This document shows positions 15,232 through 22,579 of a stretch of DNA of 34,377 nucleotides, one piece after another. The translations under genes were made by a program, and so were the position numbers. Each line of letters starts with the position of its first letter. Positions within the stretch are counted from its first letter, which is position 1. Source of the stretch: a virus; IMG/VR virus record IMGVR_UViG_3300024344_000063, positions 1-34,377 of that record. One strand, given 5' to 3'. Under the pieces are notes generated by a model. It had not been told where the DNA came from, made no database searches, and saw only the letters and a list, made by a program, of their open reading frames with translations.

Positions 15232-15581
15232 TAGGAAGTAGGACTCCTGCTAACTAGAATTTCTTCAGGGAAGGTAGATATTCTCTGTCCTGATTGGGAT
15301 AGTTCAACTTCAACATTATAGATACCAACTGCAGGAAGTTCTCCTTCAGCTACTGCATAAGAGAAAGTTCCATCAGCAGCAGTTACAATACTTGCAGTTT
15401 TATCAAAGGCTGCAGAACCTCCTTCTTTGAAAAGTATAATATCTAAAGTATATCCTGTTAAATTCTTAGCAGAAGATTTAGCTTCATCTGTGTAAATAGT
15501 GCCTGTTATCTTATCAGTATCAGAAAAATCTCCATGAACTAATTTATCCTGATCCAATTTTAAATAAAGTCCTAAAGTCAT
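15231..15581 (-). CDS. Ig-like/BppU-N-type virion protein
   Basis: This 116-residue protein looks like a single beta-sandwich: LYLKLDQDKLVHGDF, KITGTIYTDEAKSSAKNLTG, YTLDIILFKEGG, GTFSYAVAEGELPAVGIYNVEVEL and a final ISTFPEEILV. The order (a modifier strand, a charge- and Gly-containing loop, then 'aGxYxvevel') is that of Ig-like domains found as N-terminal domains of baseplate upper proteins and as head decoration proteins. Its place among head genes favours head decoration. The promoter-like element is 42 nt upstream. Confidence 0.55.
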   Translation of the reverse strand: MTLGLYLKLDQDKLVHGDFSDTDKITGTIYTDEAKSSAKNLTGYTLDIILFKEGGSAAFDKTASIVTAADGTFSYAVAEGELPAVGIYNVEVELSQSGQRISTFPEEILVSRSPTS

Positions 15582-15609
15582 GATGAATAAGATAATTTAC
15601 GAATTTGGA

Positions 15610-15858
15610 TTAAATGGAAGTAAGTGCATGAAATAGAATATCATGTTTAGTTTTCCAATTATTCAATTCTGTTTCATTAAATGTTTCTTGGAAATTCTGA
15701 AGATGAGATTGCAGTTCCTGAACTAATACCTCTTTAGATTTCTTTTGTATCTGTATAATTCCATCATCTTCCATATCTTCTCTAGGATTCAGAACAGATT
15801 TCTCTATACTCTCTAATGAGGTAGCCTTCTCATCTTTAGATTTCCGTAGGTCGAACAT
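15610..15858 (-). CDS. Hypothetical protein with MFD-K-KDEK start
   Basis: This 82-residue acidic helical protein begins MFDLRKSKDEKATSLESIEK and continues with likely coiled-coil helices (VLVQELQSHLQNFQETF, NELNNWKTKHDIL). The N-terminal peptide parallels the 90-residue protein at 14959-15231. It is preceded at 45 nt by a promoter-like element and is divergent from the plus-strand gene at 15946. Unknown function; scaffold-like or minor head roles are possible. Confidence 0.45.
   Translation of the reverse strand: MFDLRKSKDEKATSLESIEKSVLNPREDMEDDGIIQIQKKSKEVLVQELQSHLQNFQETFNETELNNWKTKHDILFHALTSI
15616..15623 (-). promoter_or_regulatory. WTACTTCY promoter-like element
   Basis: The coding strand reads TTACTTCC 42 nt upstream of the ATG of the Ig-like gene (15581), followed by ATTTAATC. 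Confidence 0.45.
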
Positions 15859-15895
15859 GAATAATCTGATTAAATATAGATGTAGAAAACTGAAA

Positions 15896-15903
15896 GGAAG
15901 TAA
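15896..15903 (-). promoter_or_regulatory. WTACTTCY promoter-like element
   Basis: The coding strand reads TTACTTCC 45 nt upstream of the ATG at 15858. It lies in the divergent intergenic region shared with the plus-strand gene at 15946. Confidence 0.45.
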
Positions 15904-15945
15904 TCATAGAGATAGGATTAGTTCAAGAGAATATTATTCTGAGTT

Positions 15946-16242
15946 ATGCAAACATCTACAACGTTAGCTCTCACATCTTTAGCCTTAATTCTAGGCTTGA
16001 GTTTTGGAATGGCTTTGTCTAATCCTGCTGTCGCATTTGTTTTTGAAAATGCTGCAGATGATGAGAATAGAACACATGGTTTGTTAAACTACTTTGAAGA
16101 AGGCACTCTACAAAACGAATGTATCTTTGATGTAGTTTTTAGAGAATCATGTGAAAGAGGGATTCTGTTCGAGAATCAAAAATCAATGAATGAAAAATTG
16201 AATTGGTTATTAATCGAACATGGATATAATTTCGAGGATTAA
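15946..16242 (+). CDS. Secreted or membrane-anchored small protein, opposite strand
   Basis: This 98-residue protein has a convincing signal peptide or membrane anchor (residues 6-30, TLALTSLALILGLSFGMALS, with a possible cleavage near NPAVA-FVF). The exported part is acidic with two cysteines (NECIFD and RESCERG) that could form a disulphide outside the cell. It is one of only two plus-strand genes and interrupts the late cluster, so it may be a moron expressed from the integrated genome, for example altering the host surface or excluding other viruses. No homology is recognised. Confidence 0.65.
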   Translation: MQTSTTLALTSLALILGLSFGMALSNPAVAFVFENAADDENRTHGLLNYFEEGTLQNECIFDVVFRESCERGILFENQKSMNEKLNWLLIEHGYNFED

Positions 16243-16246
16243 TCCT

Positions 16247-16330
16247 CTATTCTTTCTTTTTTTTACAAATCCCACAAAACCTGAATCCTTCTTTATGTAG
16301 AATCCAGTAATGGAGTTTATGATTTTTCAT
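16247..16330 (-). CDS. Tiny zinc-ribbon-like reading frame after the terminase
   Basis: This 27-codon ATG frame, MKNHKLHYWILHKEGFRFCG and then ICKKKKE, contains HKLH and CGIC, a possible HHCC zinc site. The same frame is open upstream (VATFSKEVSERIR and on) for 19 more codons without a usable start, so it might be the remnant or the shifted end of something longer. It is convergent with the plus-strand gene. Low confidence because of its size. Confidence 0.35.
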   Translation of the reverse strand: MKNHKLHYWILHKEGFRFCGICKKKKE

Positions 16331-16425
16331 TGTAAGTCTATCTTCAGCCCTTATTCTCTCACTAACTTCCTTAGAGAATGTCGCTACAGGATATAGTTAG
16401 TATTGCTAGCATCATCAGATAGTAA

Positions 16426-17808
16426 TTATACTACTTCTCCTTCTCCTGATTGGAAGTAATCAAATCCCATTATCAAAGCATCAGCTAAATCTAAACTCTT
16501 CTTAGTCTTATCTAACAATCCATTCTCTTTTCTCTTTGCTGCTCTCATCTCTTTGATTAGTTCTGAGAATCTTGGATGAATCCTAAATCTATCTTCAGAA
16601 ACTCTTTGAGAACTTTTGTCTATTGCTACTTCTCCCTGTTTCTTAGGATCAAATCCTCTAGTGTTTACCTCTTCAGAAAATTCAGAAATCATTCCTGAGT
16701 AATGTCCATCAATGATTAAGTTCCTGTAACCTTTTGCAAGTTTAGAACGAACCTTTGCATTTGCTCCTGATGATGATTCTCTTTCCCATCCTTCAGCATC
16801 TGTTACATAGACTATTCCATCTGATTCTACCATTCCAACACATCCGAATTTAGAAGAGCCATAAGCAGGATCTAAAACTAAAACTGAAGGAAGCTGTCCT
16901 AATTCAAATGATAAATGATATTCTTGAACACAATGATTTAAAGCATCAAGATCATAGATATCTCCTGAACCATATCCTACCATTCCTAAGTAATTTCTAT
17001 TGAAGGAAGGTTTCCCTCTGATTAAATCAATAGCCTCTTTATCATAGATGCAAGTATTAGAACGAGGATCTACTTTCAATCCCCATCTCTCAGGATTTGT
17101 AAATCTGAATTTTGTGTAAATTGATTCTTCCTCTAAATCAATATCATACATGAAGCCTTGAGGTTTCTTTCCTGCTGTTGAGATATAGACAATGATTAAA
17201 TCAGCTCCTCCTACATAATGTTCACAGGCTTCTCTTACAACTGTGCTATCTGTCATTGTGAAAAAATAACCCTCATCTATCAGAATGAATTTCATGTTAG
17301 GCTGTGATCTTATGGAGTCAATGTTGTTAGCAGGATGAGCAGCAAACAATACTCCATTAATGAAAAATTCTGTTTTGGTATTGTATTTATCCTGCTCTTT
17401 GTATTTGATTCCTGCATTTTTACAAATTTCTTTACAGCGTGTAATCATGTGTTCTGCTTCTTTGCCTCTAGTTCCTACAACGATAGCTACCTGTCCTCCT
17501 TTCCAATCAGGATTTACTTCTGCTTGGTGTATTGCATAAGATAACCATAATTCAGTAAATCCCATCTTAGGAGCTTTGAGAATCCAAAAGTATTTTTTAC
17601 CTGAATCTAATGCATCAAGAACTTCTTCCTGATAATCATAGAGAGGATGTTTTACTCCGAATCTCTCAGGTAATCCTCTCTTATGCATGAAACAGCAATC
17701 AGAGTTTTCATACTCTTTACACCAAAACAGAGGAGGACTATCCTCTGAGATCGTTAGGTGTGAGTTCCTCTTTTCTAGTTCTTTCTTCAGTTGTTTTCTC
17801 GCTGTCAT
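16426..17808 (-). CDS. terL: Terminase large subunit (packaging ATPase-nuclease)
   Basis: This 460-residue protein packages DNA into the prohead. It shows an ATPase domain with a Walker A-like loop KAPKMGFTE at residues 78-86 (in place of the common GxxGxGKT/S), Walker B ILIDEG with Asp178-Glu179, and an RNase-H-like nuclease domain with acidic residues in VLVLDPAYGSSKFG (about 312), NLIIDGHYSG (about 367) and SLDLADALIMGFDYF (about 443). The start overlaps the putative small terminase gene by 71 nt. Relationship to a specific packaging type (cos or headful) cannot be told from this. Confidence 0.88.
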   Translation of the reverse strand: MTARKQLKKELEKRNSHLTISEDSPPLFWCKEYENSDCCFMHKRGLPERFGVKHPLYDYQEEVLDALDSGKKYFWILKAPKMGFTELWLSYAIHQAEVNPDWKGGQVAIVVGTRGKEAEHMITRCKEICKNAGIKYKEQDKYNTKTEFFINGVLFAAHPANNIDSIRSQPNMKFILIDEGYFFTMTDSTVVREACEHYVGGADLIIVYISTAGKKPQGFMYDIDLEEESIYTKFRFTNPERWGLKVDPRSNTCIYDKEAIDLIRGKPSFNRNYLGMVGYGSGDIYDLDALNHCVQEYHLSFELGQLPSVLVLDPAYGSSKFGCVGMVESDGIVYVTDAEGWERESSSGANAKVRSKLAKGYRNLIIDGHYSGMISEFSEEVNTRGFDPKKQGEVAIDKSSQRVSEDRFRIHPRFSELIKEMRAAKRKENGLLDKTKKSLDLADALIMGFDYFQSGEGEVV

Positions 17809-18061
17809 TTTTGATCTTCTTTAATTCTTCAATGGCTTCCTGCTCTTCTATTGCAGAAAGATTTTGTAGAGCAATTTGAATAAGATAACCAATTTTAGCA
17901 GCTAATGAATTTAATTTATCAATATCAACGGTCTTTACTTTATCTCCATGTTTCTTTTCGTTATCAAGATTGTTTTCCTTTTGGAATCTTCTCTCAAGTT
18001 TTAGAATCTTATTGTATAGAGATTTACCATAAGTAGAACGCTCTCTCCATTTTTCAACCAT
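17738..18061 (-). CDS. Putative terminase small subunit
   Basis: This 107-residue, highly charged helical protein directly precedes and overlaps the large terminase gene, the typical position of TerS. It has a basic N-terminal part (WRERSTYGKSLYNKILKLER) and a helix DIDKLNSLAAKIGYLIQIAL similar to oligomerisation helices of small terminases. No helix-turn-helix is certain. A promoter-like element lies 41 nt upstream of the ATG. The name rests on synteny. Confidence 0.45.
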   Translation of the reverse strand: MVEKWRERSTYGKSLYNKILKLERRFQKENNLDNEKKHGDKVKTVDIDKLNSLAAKIGYLIQIALQNLSAIEEQEAIEELKKIKNDSEKTTEERTRKEELTPNDLRG

Positions 18062-18094
18062 GTTTACGAGGGAATTAGGAGTGATGGGGGTATG

Positions 18095-18102
18095 AGAAGT
18101 AT
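18095..18102 (-). promoter_or_regulatory. WTACTTCY promoter-like element
   Basis: The coding strand reads ATACTTCT 41 nt upstream of the ATG at 18061, overlapping the stop codon of the gene at 18102-18329. This is the element furthest upstream in the packaging/head cluster. Confidence 0.4.
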
Positions 18103-18329
18103 TAATCTAAAATTAACTTTAATTCTTGATAAACCCAAGAGTTCCAATACTTTCTTCCTGTTGAATCTCCGAAGTTTTTAATATGATCTTTTCTTCGTTT
18201 TAATTCATCTACAATTTTCTGATTCTCTAGGATTTGTTGTTTTAATTTAGAGTATTCTTTTGGTGTACAATTAATTATCATTCCTACCTCACAGGAATTA
18301 TTTTTAAAATCATCTTCTGTTAGTTTCAT
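18102..18329 (-). CDS. Small hypothetical protein
   Basis: This 75-residue protein begins MKLTEDDFKNNSCEVGMI and then has a basic helical part (EYSKLKQQILENQKIVDELK) and YWNSWVYQELKLILD. It has no recognisable motif. Its ATG overlaps the stop of the zinc-finger gene upstream (ATGA). It may be a DNA- or protein-binding accessory to packaging given its place before the terminase genes. Confidence 0.5.
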   Translation of the reverse strand: MKLTEDDFKNNSCEVGMIINCTPKEYSKLKQQILENQKIVDELKRRKDHIKNFGDSTGRKYWNSWVYQELKLILD

Positions 18330-18487
18330 CTCTGTAATCTCCTCCTAAAATTATCAATCCCTAACTTTGCAGCCTCAAAAATTCTCTTAGGATAATTAGC
18401 CCTGCAAACATCACAGAGATATTTATCACAAATAGGACAGAATTTAGTTTCTGATGATTCGCAGAAATAACAATTAGTGTTAGTCAT
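18326..18487 (-). CDS. Small zinc-finger protein (B-box/RING-like spacing)
   Basis: This 53-residue frame fills a gap between two overlapping genes. It reads MTNTNCYFCESSETKFCPIC, then DKYLCDVCRANYPKRIF and a basic helical tail. Three CxxC pairs (residues 6/9, 17/20, 25/28) make one or two zinc sites likely. Both ends overlap neighbours by a few bases, supporting it as coding. It might be a DNA-binding or protein-interaction module; no function is known. Confidence 0.6.
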   Translation of the reverse strand: MTNTNCYFCESSETKFCPICDKYLCDVCRANYPKRIFEAAKLGIDNFRRRLQR

Positions 18488-18713
18488 TGTATTTTTTAAT
18501 CAACTCTAATAATTCAGGATTTTCCATATTGAATAATATACCTGATACATTAACATCATCTATTTCATTACCATATTTTTTGTATATAGAATTAACAAGA
18601 TACTGACCAAATCTTAAATCATGTGATTTTGCTCTTTGTTCTCCATGATAAAATATCCTATCAATCTGTTCCATTAACTCATCACTAACAAAAGGGATTT
18701 CTCTATTCTTCAT
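18480..18713 (-). CDS. Small hypothetical helical protein
   Basis: This protein is 77 residues from the ATG at 18713 (MKNREIPFVSDELMEQIDRI), which overlaps the previous stop by 11 bases. A longer GTG version starting at 18767 would overlap by 65 and is less likely. It has RAKSHDLRFGQYLVNSIYKK and an acidic end. No motif is recognised. Confidence 0.55.
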   Translation of the reverse strand: MKNREIPFVSDELMEQIDRIFYHGEQRAKSHDLRFGQYLVNSIYKKYGNEIDDVNVSGILFNMENPELLELIKKYND

Positions 18714-18972
18714 TCTTAAACAACTCTCCATACTCAGCCCATGAAGTAGCACAAGTTCCACACTCACATCTATTCAAAAATAACAAAGCAGTAAATCTTG
18801 ATTTGAAAAATTCCATACCTTTCATAAAATTCTGTGCTTCTTTGCTGAAGATGTAACAGATTCTGATTAAATCCTTCTTACTTGTTTCTCCATAAGTTTG
18901 AGATTTACCATTACTCTTTTTGAAGATAGGCTGTAACATTCTGCTAAGTTGAGTAACTGAAGGGATATTCAT
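18703..18972 (-). CDS. Small hypothetical protein with a C-terminal cysteine cluster
   Basis: This 89-residue protein begins MNIPSVTQLSRMLQPIFKKS and contains a helix KKDLIRICYIFSKEAQNFM, then FLNRCECGTCATSWAEY, a CxCxxC cluster that could bind zinc together with the following residues. It overlaps both neighbours. Unknown function, in the cluster preceding the terminase. Confidence 0.5.
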   Translation of the reverse strand: MNIPSVTQLSRMLQPIFKKSNGKSQTYGETSKKDLIRICYIFSKEAQNFMKGMEFFKSRFTALLFLNRCECGTCATSWAEYGELFKNEE

Positions 18973-20054
18973 TAAATTCCCTCCTTGAAGAAATCAGGAT
19001 AGTTTTCTAGAAACGTTTCACATCTCAAACATTTAGTATCTTTAATATGATCTGAAATTACTCTGAGTTTATCTGAAGAGTTTGTATTTCTTGGATTGCC
19101 TAGAATAATTTTACCTAGTTCGCAGAAATCATCTGTAATATCTTCAATAGCTTTTAGTTTCTGTAAATTATCTGAAAACTCTTTTAGATTTTCTTTTGTA
19201 TCTCTAGCATATTTCATTCCTTTTGTAGTTCCTACTTTATGTGTAGCATGACAAACACAGGAACATTTTTCCTTGCTACATCTTACTGTATCATTATTAC
19301 ATTCTTTACAGTTACCTTCATTCCTTTCTACTTCCCATCTATTCAAAGGGTATGATGTTCCTTCTACAACATTCTTTAAACTTGATCCGTATTCTGCCAA
19401 TAAGATTAAAGCCTCCATTTGAGGCTCTGATGCAATATGTCTATCATCAACTGCTGATTTTAATTTCTTTTCAGATTTCTTTTCTAAATTCTTATCATGA
19501 TGTTCATCATGTTCTTTATCTAATTTCTCTGCTGCTTCTCTAAATATAGCAGCTAACTTACATCCATATTCTCCATGCTCATCAGTTTCTTTTTTTACTG
19601 TTTCAAGATGTTTGTCTAAACTTCTTCTCTTCTTAACATTCTCTGCTGTTTCTTTTGCTAAATCAAAAATAATCTCTACTTCCTCTTCACTCTTTTGAGA
19701 TAGATATGATGCAGCCTTTGCTTTCTTTTCTGTTAGATTATCATTCTTTTTGTATTCGGTTTTACATTCTTCAGGTAGAATTTTGTATAGCCATGCTGTA
19801 GAAATGTTTAATCCTTGTGCTTCTTTCCATGCTTTAAGAAATGCTGCTACATCTGATTTCTTTACTTTCTCTTTTTTTAATAGAGTTCTAATCTCTTGTA
19901 AGATATCCCCTCTAATTGGTTCTTCAAATGCTGAAGAATACATTTTTGCTAACTCGATAACAGTTTCTTTCTTTAGTGCCTTGCTAGCTTCAATGATTTC
20001 ATTTTTTAATTCAACTATTCTATTATGATAGTTTTCTGTATTTTCAGCACTCAA
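18972..20054 (-). CDS. Charged helical protein with a zinc-ribbon region
   Basis: This 360-residue protein is very rich in Lys and Glu and mostly helical. Residues about 75-110 (KKSDVAAFLKAWKEAQGLNI, STAWLYKIL) look like a helix-turn-helix. The middle has a long coiled-coil with a His-rich segment (HDEHHDKN). Near residue 250 comes NCKECNNDTVRCSKEKCSCV then CHATH, a cysteine/histidine cluster, and there is a second CLRC near the C-terminus. The start is TTG without a clear Shine-Dalgarno. A DNA-binding regulator or packaging accessory is possible. I do not recognise the family. Confidence 0.55.
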   Translation of the reverse strand: MSAENTENYHNRIVELKNEIIEASKALKKETVIELAKMYSSAFEEPIRGDILQEIRTLLKKEKVKKSDVAAFLKAWKEAQGLNISTAWLYKILPEECKTEYKKNDNLTEKKAKAASYLSQKSEEEVEIIFDLAKETAENVKKRRSLDKHLETVKKETDEHGEYGCKLAAIFREAAEKLDKEHDEHHDKNLEKKSEKKLKSAVDDRHIASEPQMEALILLAEYGSSLKNVVEGTSYPLNRWEVERNEGNCKECNNDTVRCSKEKCSCVCHATHKVGTTKGMKYARDTKENLKEFSDNLQKLKAIEDITDDFCELGKIILGNPRNTNSSDKLRVISDHIKDTKCLRCETFLENYPDFFKEGI

Positions 20055-20104
20055 TGATAACTAAAAATCATATCTTGGAATAATCTGATTTGTGTAATGT
20101 AATG

Positions 20105-20797
20105 TTATACGCTACATGGATCATTGTTGATAAAAAAAACAAATGATTGTTTGTTTTTTGGGTTCTCTTTAGCTTCTTTATTCTGTGTGTTTCTCAAATG
20201 TTTTAACATTACATTAGGATTAACTAAATGAGAATAACCTTCTTCCTTAATATCCTGTGAGAATTGCCAATCAAAATTCCCTTCCAAGAAATTATTAATC
20301 TTAGTTGAACCTCTCCATGAAACATTCTCCATTAAGTAACGAGTAATAATAGTACATGAAAAGCCTACATGATCTACAGGAAAAACCTCTGTAGGTAAAT
20401 CATGGAGATACATCCAATCTCTAGGGAATCTTTTCTCATCTCCTGATTCTTTTGTTTGTTTTGGTATTATTTTCTGAATTGCTAGAGGTATTCCTTTAGG
20501 TCTTGTTTCATCTTCATCTACAGGACAAACTCCACTAAGAGGACATATTAATTCGTGTTTTATTGTCATATTCCATAAACTTTCTAATTGTTCAGATGTA
20601 ACTACTAAATCATCAGGCATTATACAGAAATGACTATACTCTTCATGTTCTAAGAAATATTCTCTAAGATATTGATAGGCTGCTTTTTGCTGAGAATATT
20701 TTACTACTACTACATCATGTTCGTAAGTAGTCCAGTTATCAGTTACTTCAGGAATATCTCTTGGAGAAGGGATTCCAATTAATAATTTAGGAGTCAA
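20105..20797 (-). CDS. Glycosyltransferase-like protein (GT-A fold)
   Basis: This 230-residue protein has GT-A-like features: strand KLLIGIPSPRD, helix QQKAAYQYLREYFLEHEEYSHF, then CIMPDDLVVTSEQLESLWNM with a DD motif where the metal-binding DxD is expected (near residue 62), and DHVGFSCTIITRYLMENV. The C-terminal NVMLKHLRNTQ resembles the final His-containing motif of such enzymes. It would transfer a sugar to DNA bases, virion protein or a cell-surface acceptor. The TTG start overlaps the previous stop (TTGA). It is the last gene of the early operon. Confidence 0.6.
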   Translation of the reverse strand: MTPKLLIGIPSPRDIPEVTDNWTTYEHDVVVVKYSQQKAAYQYLREYFLEHEEYSHFCIMPDDLVVTSEQLESLWNMTIKHELICPLSGVCPVDEDETRPKGIPLAIQKIIPKQTKESGDEKRFPRDWMYLHDLPTEVFPVDHVGFSCTIITRYLMENVSWRGSTKINNFLEGNFDWQFSQDIKEEGYSHLVNPNVMLKHLRNTQNKEAKENPKNKQSFVFFINNDPCSV

Positions 20798-21024
20798 AAG
20801 TAAAAATCACAATAATCTATAATATCTATAGCAAAATGATCCTGATCTGTTGTAGTTCCTAATTCATCTGAAAGTATCTGATGAATTTGTTCATGTTGAA
20901 TCGTATTAATTAAATCATTAAACCCTGTGCATTTTGCAGGATTAACATATCCTCTTCTTACATCAGTACGCCATTCTCCTGAATCTTCTAATCCTAGATA
21001 GAAATCAATGATAGGAGTATTCAA
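20794..21024 (-). CDS. Small HExxH metallopeptidase-like protein
   Basis: This 76-residue protein contains TIQHEQIHQILSDELG, an HExxH motif (HEQIH, about residues 44-48), followed by DHFAIDIIDY, where His or Asp could be the third ligand. The N-terminus is short and includes GYVNPAKCTGF. Such minimal single-domain zinc peptidases occur in viruses, but the substrate is unknown. TTG start in a TTGA overlap, translationally coupled between the exonuclease and glycosyltransferase genes. Confidence 0.55.
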   Translation of the reverse strand: MNTPIIDFYLGLEDSGEWRTDVRRGYVNPAKCTGFNDLINTIQHEQIHQILSDELGTTTDQDHFAIDIIDYCDFYF

Positions 21025-21779
21025 GTTAATTGCATCCCTATCGAATTGTATTTCTCTGCTACTTTCAATCCTGCTAAAGTCATTCTAACATCCTTGACAC
21101 AATGATCAGATATGTAATTCATAGAAGGCTGCCATCTCTTAGAATCAGGAAAATAGATTGAATACCAATACTTTAACTCTACAAAGGTTTTCTCATTATT
21201 CCCTGTAGTTTGTGATATGAAATTTACTAGAGTATTTCTCTTTGCTTTCATGGATGTTTTCATCATTCTCCATGTATCTCCAAATCTGATACTACCATAT
21301 TCAGGGATAAGATCAGGTTGTCTAGTTAGTAAACATCTACTTCTAAAGTATGGTATATCAAATTTACTAGAGAAATGCCCTACTACGTGATCACATTGTT
21401 TTAGATTCCATGATAGAGTTTGTAGTAATCTATGATCAAAATGGAATGTTTGTTTACTAACTGCTTTCTTAATATCTGCTTTAGTAATTTTATCTCCTAC
21501 GTGTTCTTCCTTTCCTGTTAGGATATCTCTAATTATCATATCATAACAAATAATGAATCTTTCATTAGGATCAAAATCAGAAGTTTCAATATCAAAGACT
21601 CCCTGATATCTAATACCTTTCTCAAGATATCTGACTTGCATAGGAGTTAGTGATTTTACTTTGTATTCTTTACATAAATTATCATATACTTTTTTAGCTC
21701 GTAATTGTTTCTTTTGTAATAATGTTAAATGTGTAAGAGGTTTAGGTTGCTTTCTTGTTTCTAGAACTTGTTTAGACAT
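21021..21779 (-). CDS. DEDD-family 3'-5' exonuclease (PolB exonuclease-like)
   Basis: This roughly 252-residue protein carries the ribonuclease-H-like exonuclease motifs: Exo I FDIETSD (near residue 59, Asp and Glu ligands), Exo II VGHFSSKFDIPYF (near 135) and Exo III ending HCVKDVRMTL (near 230). In DEDDy proofreading exonucleases the last motif is Y-x3-D; here His occupies the Tyr place. It probably degrades or trims DNA in viral replication or recombination, alongside the RecB-like nuclease. I prefer ATG 21779 to TTG 21785 because the ATG overlaps the upstream stop by 8 bases. Confidence 0.7.
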   Translation of the reverse strand: MSKQVLETRKQPKPLTHLTLLQKKQLRAKKVYDNLCKEYKVKSLTPMQVRYLEKGIRYQGVFDIETSDFDPNERFIICYDMIIRDILTGKEEHVGDKITKADIKKAVSKQTFHFDHRLLQTLSWNLKQCDHVVGHFSSKFDIPYFRSRCLLTRQPDLIPEYGSIRFGDTWRMMKTSMKAKRNTLVNFISQTTGNNEKTFVELKYWYSIYFPDSKRWQPSMNYISDHCVKDVRMTLAGLKVAEKYNSIGMQLT

Positions 21780-21954
21780 TTTCAAAATTTACCTCCATTC
21801 CTTTGAATTGATACAGTTCTACATAGATAGCCAATTTCTTTTCCTCTACCATAATTTTTTTCAATATACCTTCTGAATTGTGCCAACACATCCAATAAAA
21901 TACAGTTGTAGTCTTATCTGATTCCTGTAATTGATCTTCTATAACTTGTTCCAT
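21772..21954 (-). CDS. Small hypothetical protein
   Basis: This 60-residue protein begins MEQVIEDQLQESDKTTTVFY, then WMCWHNSEGILKKIMVEEKK and a short LAIYVELYQFKG strand. It has no motif. It starts 4 nt after the stop of the membrane protein gene and overlaps the exonuclease start, so it belongs to the early operon. Unknown function. Confidence 0.5.
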   Translation of the reverse strand: MEQVIEDQLQESDKTTTVFYWMCWHNSEGILKKIMVEEKKLAIYVELYQFKGMEVNFENV

Positions 21955-21957
21955 TGT

Positions 21958-22287
21958 TTATAACCACTTTCTTTTCCCTGTCATTTTGTTGAACAATCTT
22001 CTAAATACAAAGCTCCGTATCATAGAAGTAATCGTGTAAACTAATCCTATCATAGCTGCTATGAGTATTGATTGCTCTACAATCCCATCAATAAAATGAG
22101 GAAGGAAGAACAAGTTCAAAGCCATAGCGATAAAATAACCACTTCCTACATTTAGGATTGTTTCAACTGCAGAACCTTTTGATGATTGTTTATTTCCTCT
22201 AAGTTCTTTATTTTCTTTTATTAATTTAAAATTACGTTCAGATAATTCTATACATAATTTCTTATACTCTTCATTACTATTTCTCAA
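21958..22287 (-). CDS. Membrane protein with N-terminal coiled coil
   Basis: This 109-residue protein begins with a charged coiled coil (NEEYKKLCIELSERNFKLIK), then two transmembrane helices, GYFIAMALNLFFLPHFI and ILIAAMIGLVYTITSMI, and a basic C-terminus (RRLFNKMTGKRKWL). The layout of a helical head and two spans is unlike the holin-like proteins of the late region. It could tether replication proteins to the membrane. TTG start, overlapping the previous stop by 11 bases. Confidence 0.5.
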   Translation of the reverse strand: MRNSNEEYKKLCIELSERNFKLIKENKELRGNKQSSKGSAVETILNVGSGYFIAMALNLFFLPHFIDGIVEQSILIAAMIGLVYTITSMIRSFVFRRLFNKMTGKRKWL

Positions 22288-22579
22288 TTTTATTCTCCTC
22301 TATTGCAAAGTGTAAAGCAAATAAATTACTACAAACTGCATGAGCTAGATGAAATAATTTAGATTCAGGATCAAATGTTTCTCCATCAACTTCACTAAAT
22401 TCATGCCTTAATGCTGCCTTGTTGTATCTGTTACGAGCATCTGAAACTTTTTTCCAATTATCTCTTTCAGGGTATTTCTTTGCTCCATACATTAGAACTT
22501 TAACTACTTCATCTAATGCTGATTTTGGAAGAAGTGTATAGTCTAGTTTATCATCATCATATTTTACGCCTTCTACCAA
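22277..22579 (-). CDS. DUF5664-type dATP/dGTP diphosphohydrolase-like protein
   Basis: This 100-residue protein resembles DUF5664: KYDDDKLDYTLLPKSALDEV, VLMYGAKKYPERDNWKKV, YNKAALRHEFSEVDGETFDP and SKLFHLAHAVCSNLFALHF. The conserved Lys/Asp start, the YGAKKY and NW pair, the RHxxxxxxGE and DPES-LxHLAHA segments agree with phage family members predicted to hydrolyse (d)NTPs. It may adjust the nucleotide pool. No PurZ is present, so a diaminopurine genome is not indicated. The TTG start overlaps the methyltransferase stop. Confidence 0.7.
   Translation of the reverse strand: MVEGVKYDDDKLDYTLLPKSALDEVVKVLMYGAKKYPERDNWKKVSDARNRYNKAALRHEFSEVDGETFDPESKLFHLAHAVCSNLFALHFAIEENKIEK

Noticed and set aside
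15233-15240. WTACTTCY-like match before the 90-residue gene
   Set aside because: It encodes the last codons of the Ig-like protein and is only a few bases from the ATG, not at the usual distance.
18713-18767. Upstream GTG extension of the 77-residue protein
   Set aside because: It would overlap the previous gene by 65 bases; the ATG at 18713 gives the short overlap typical here.
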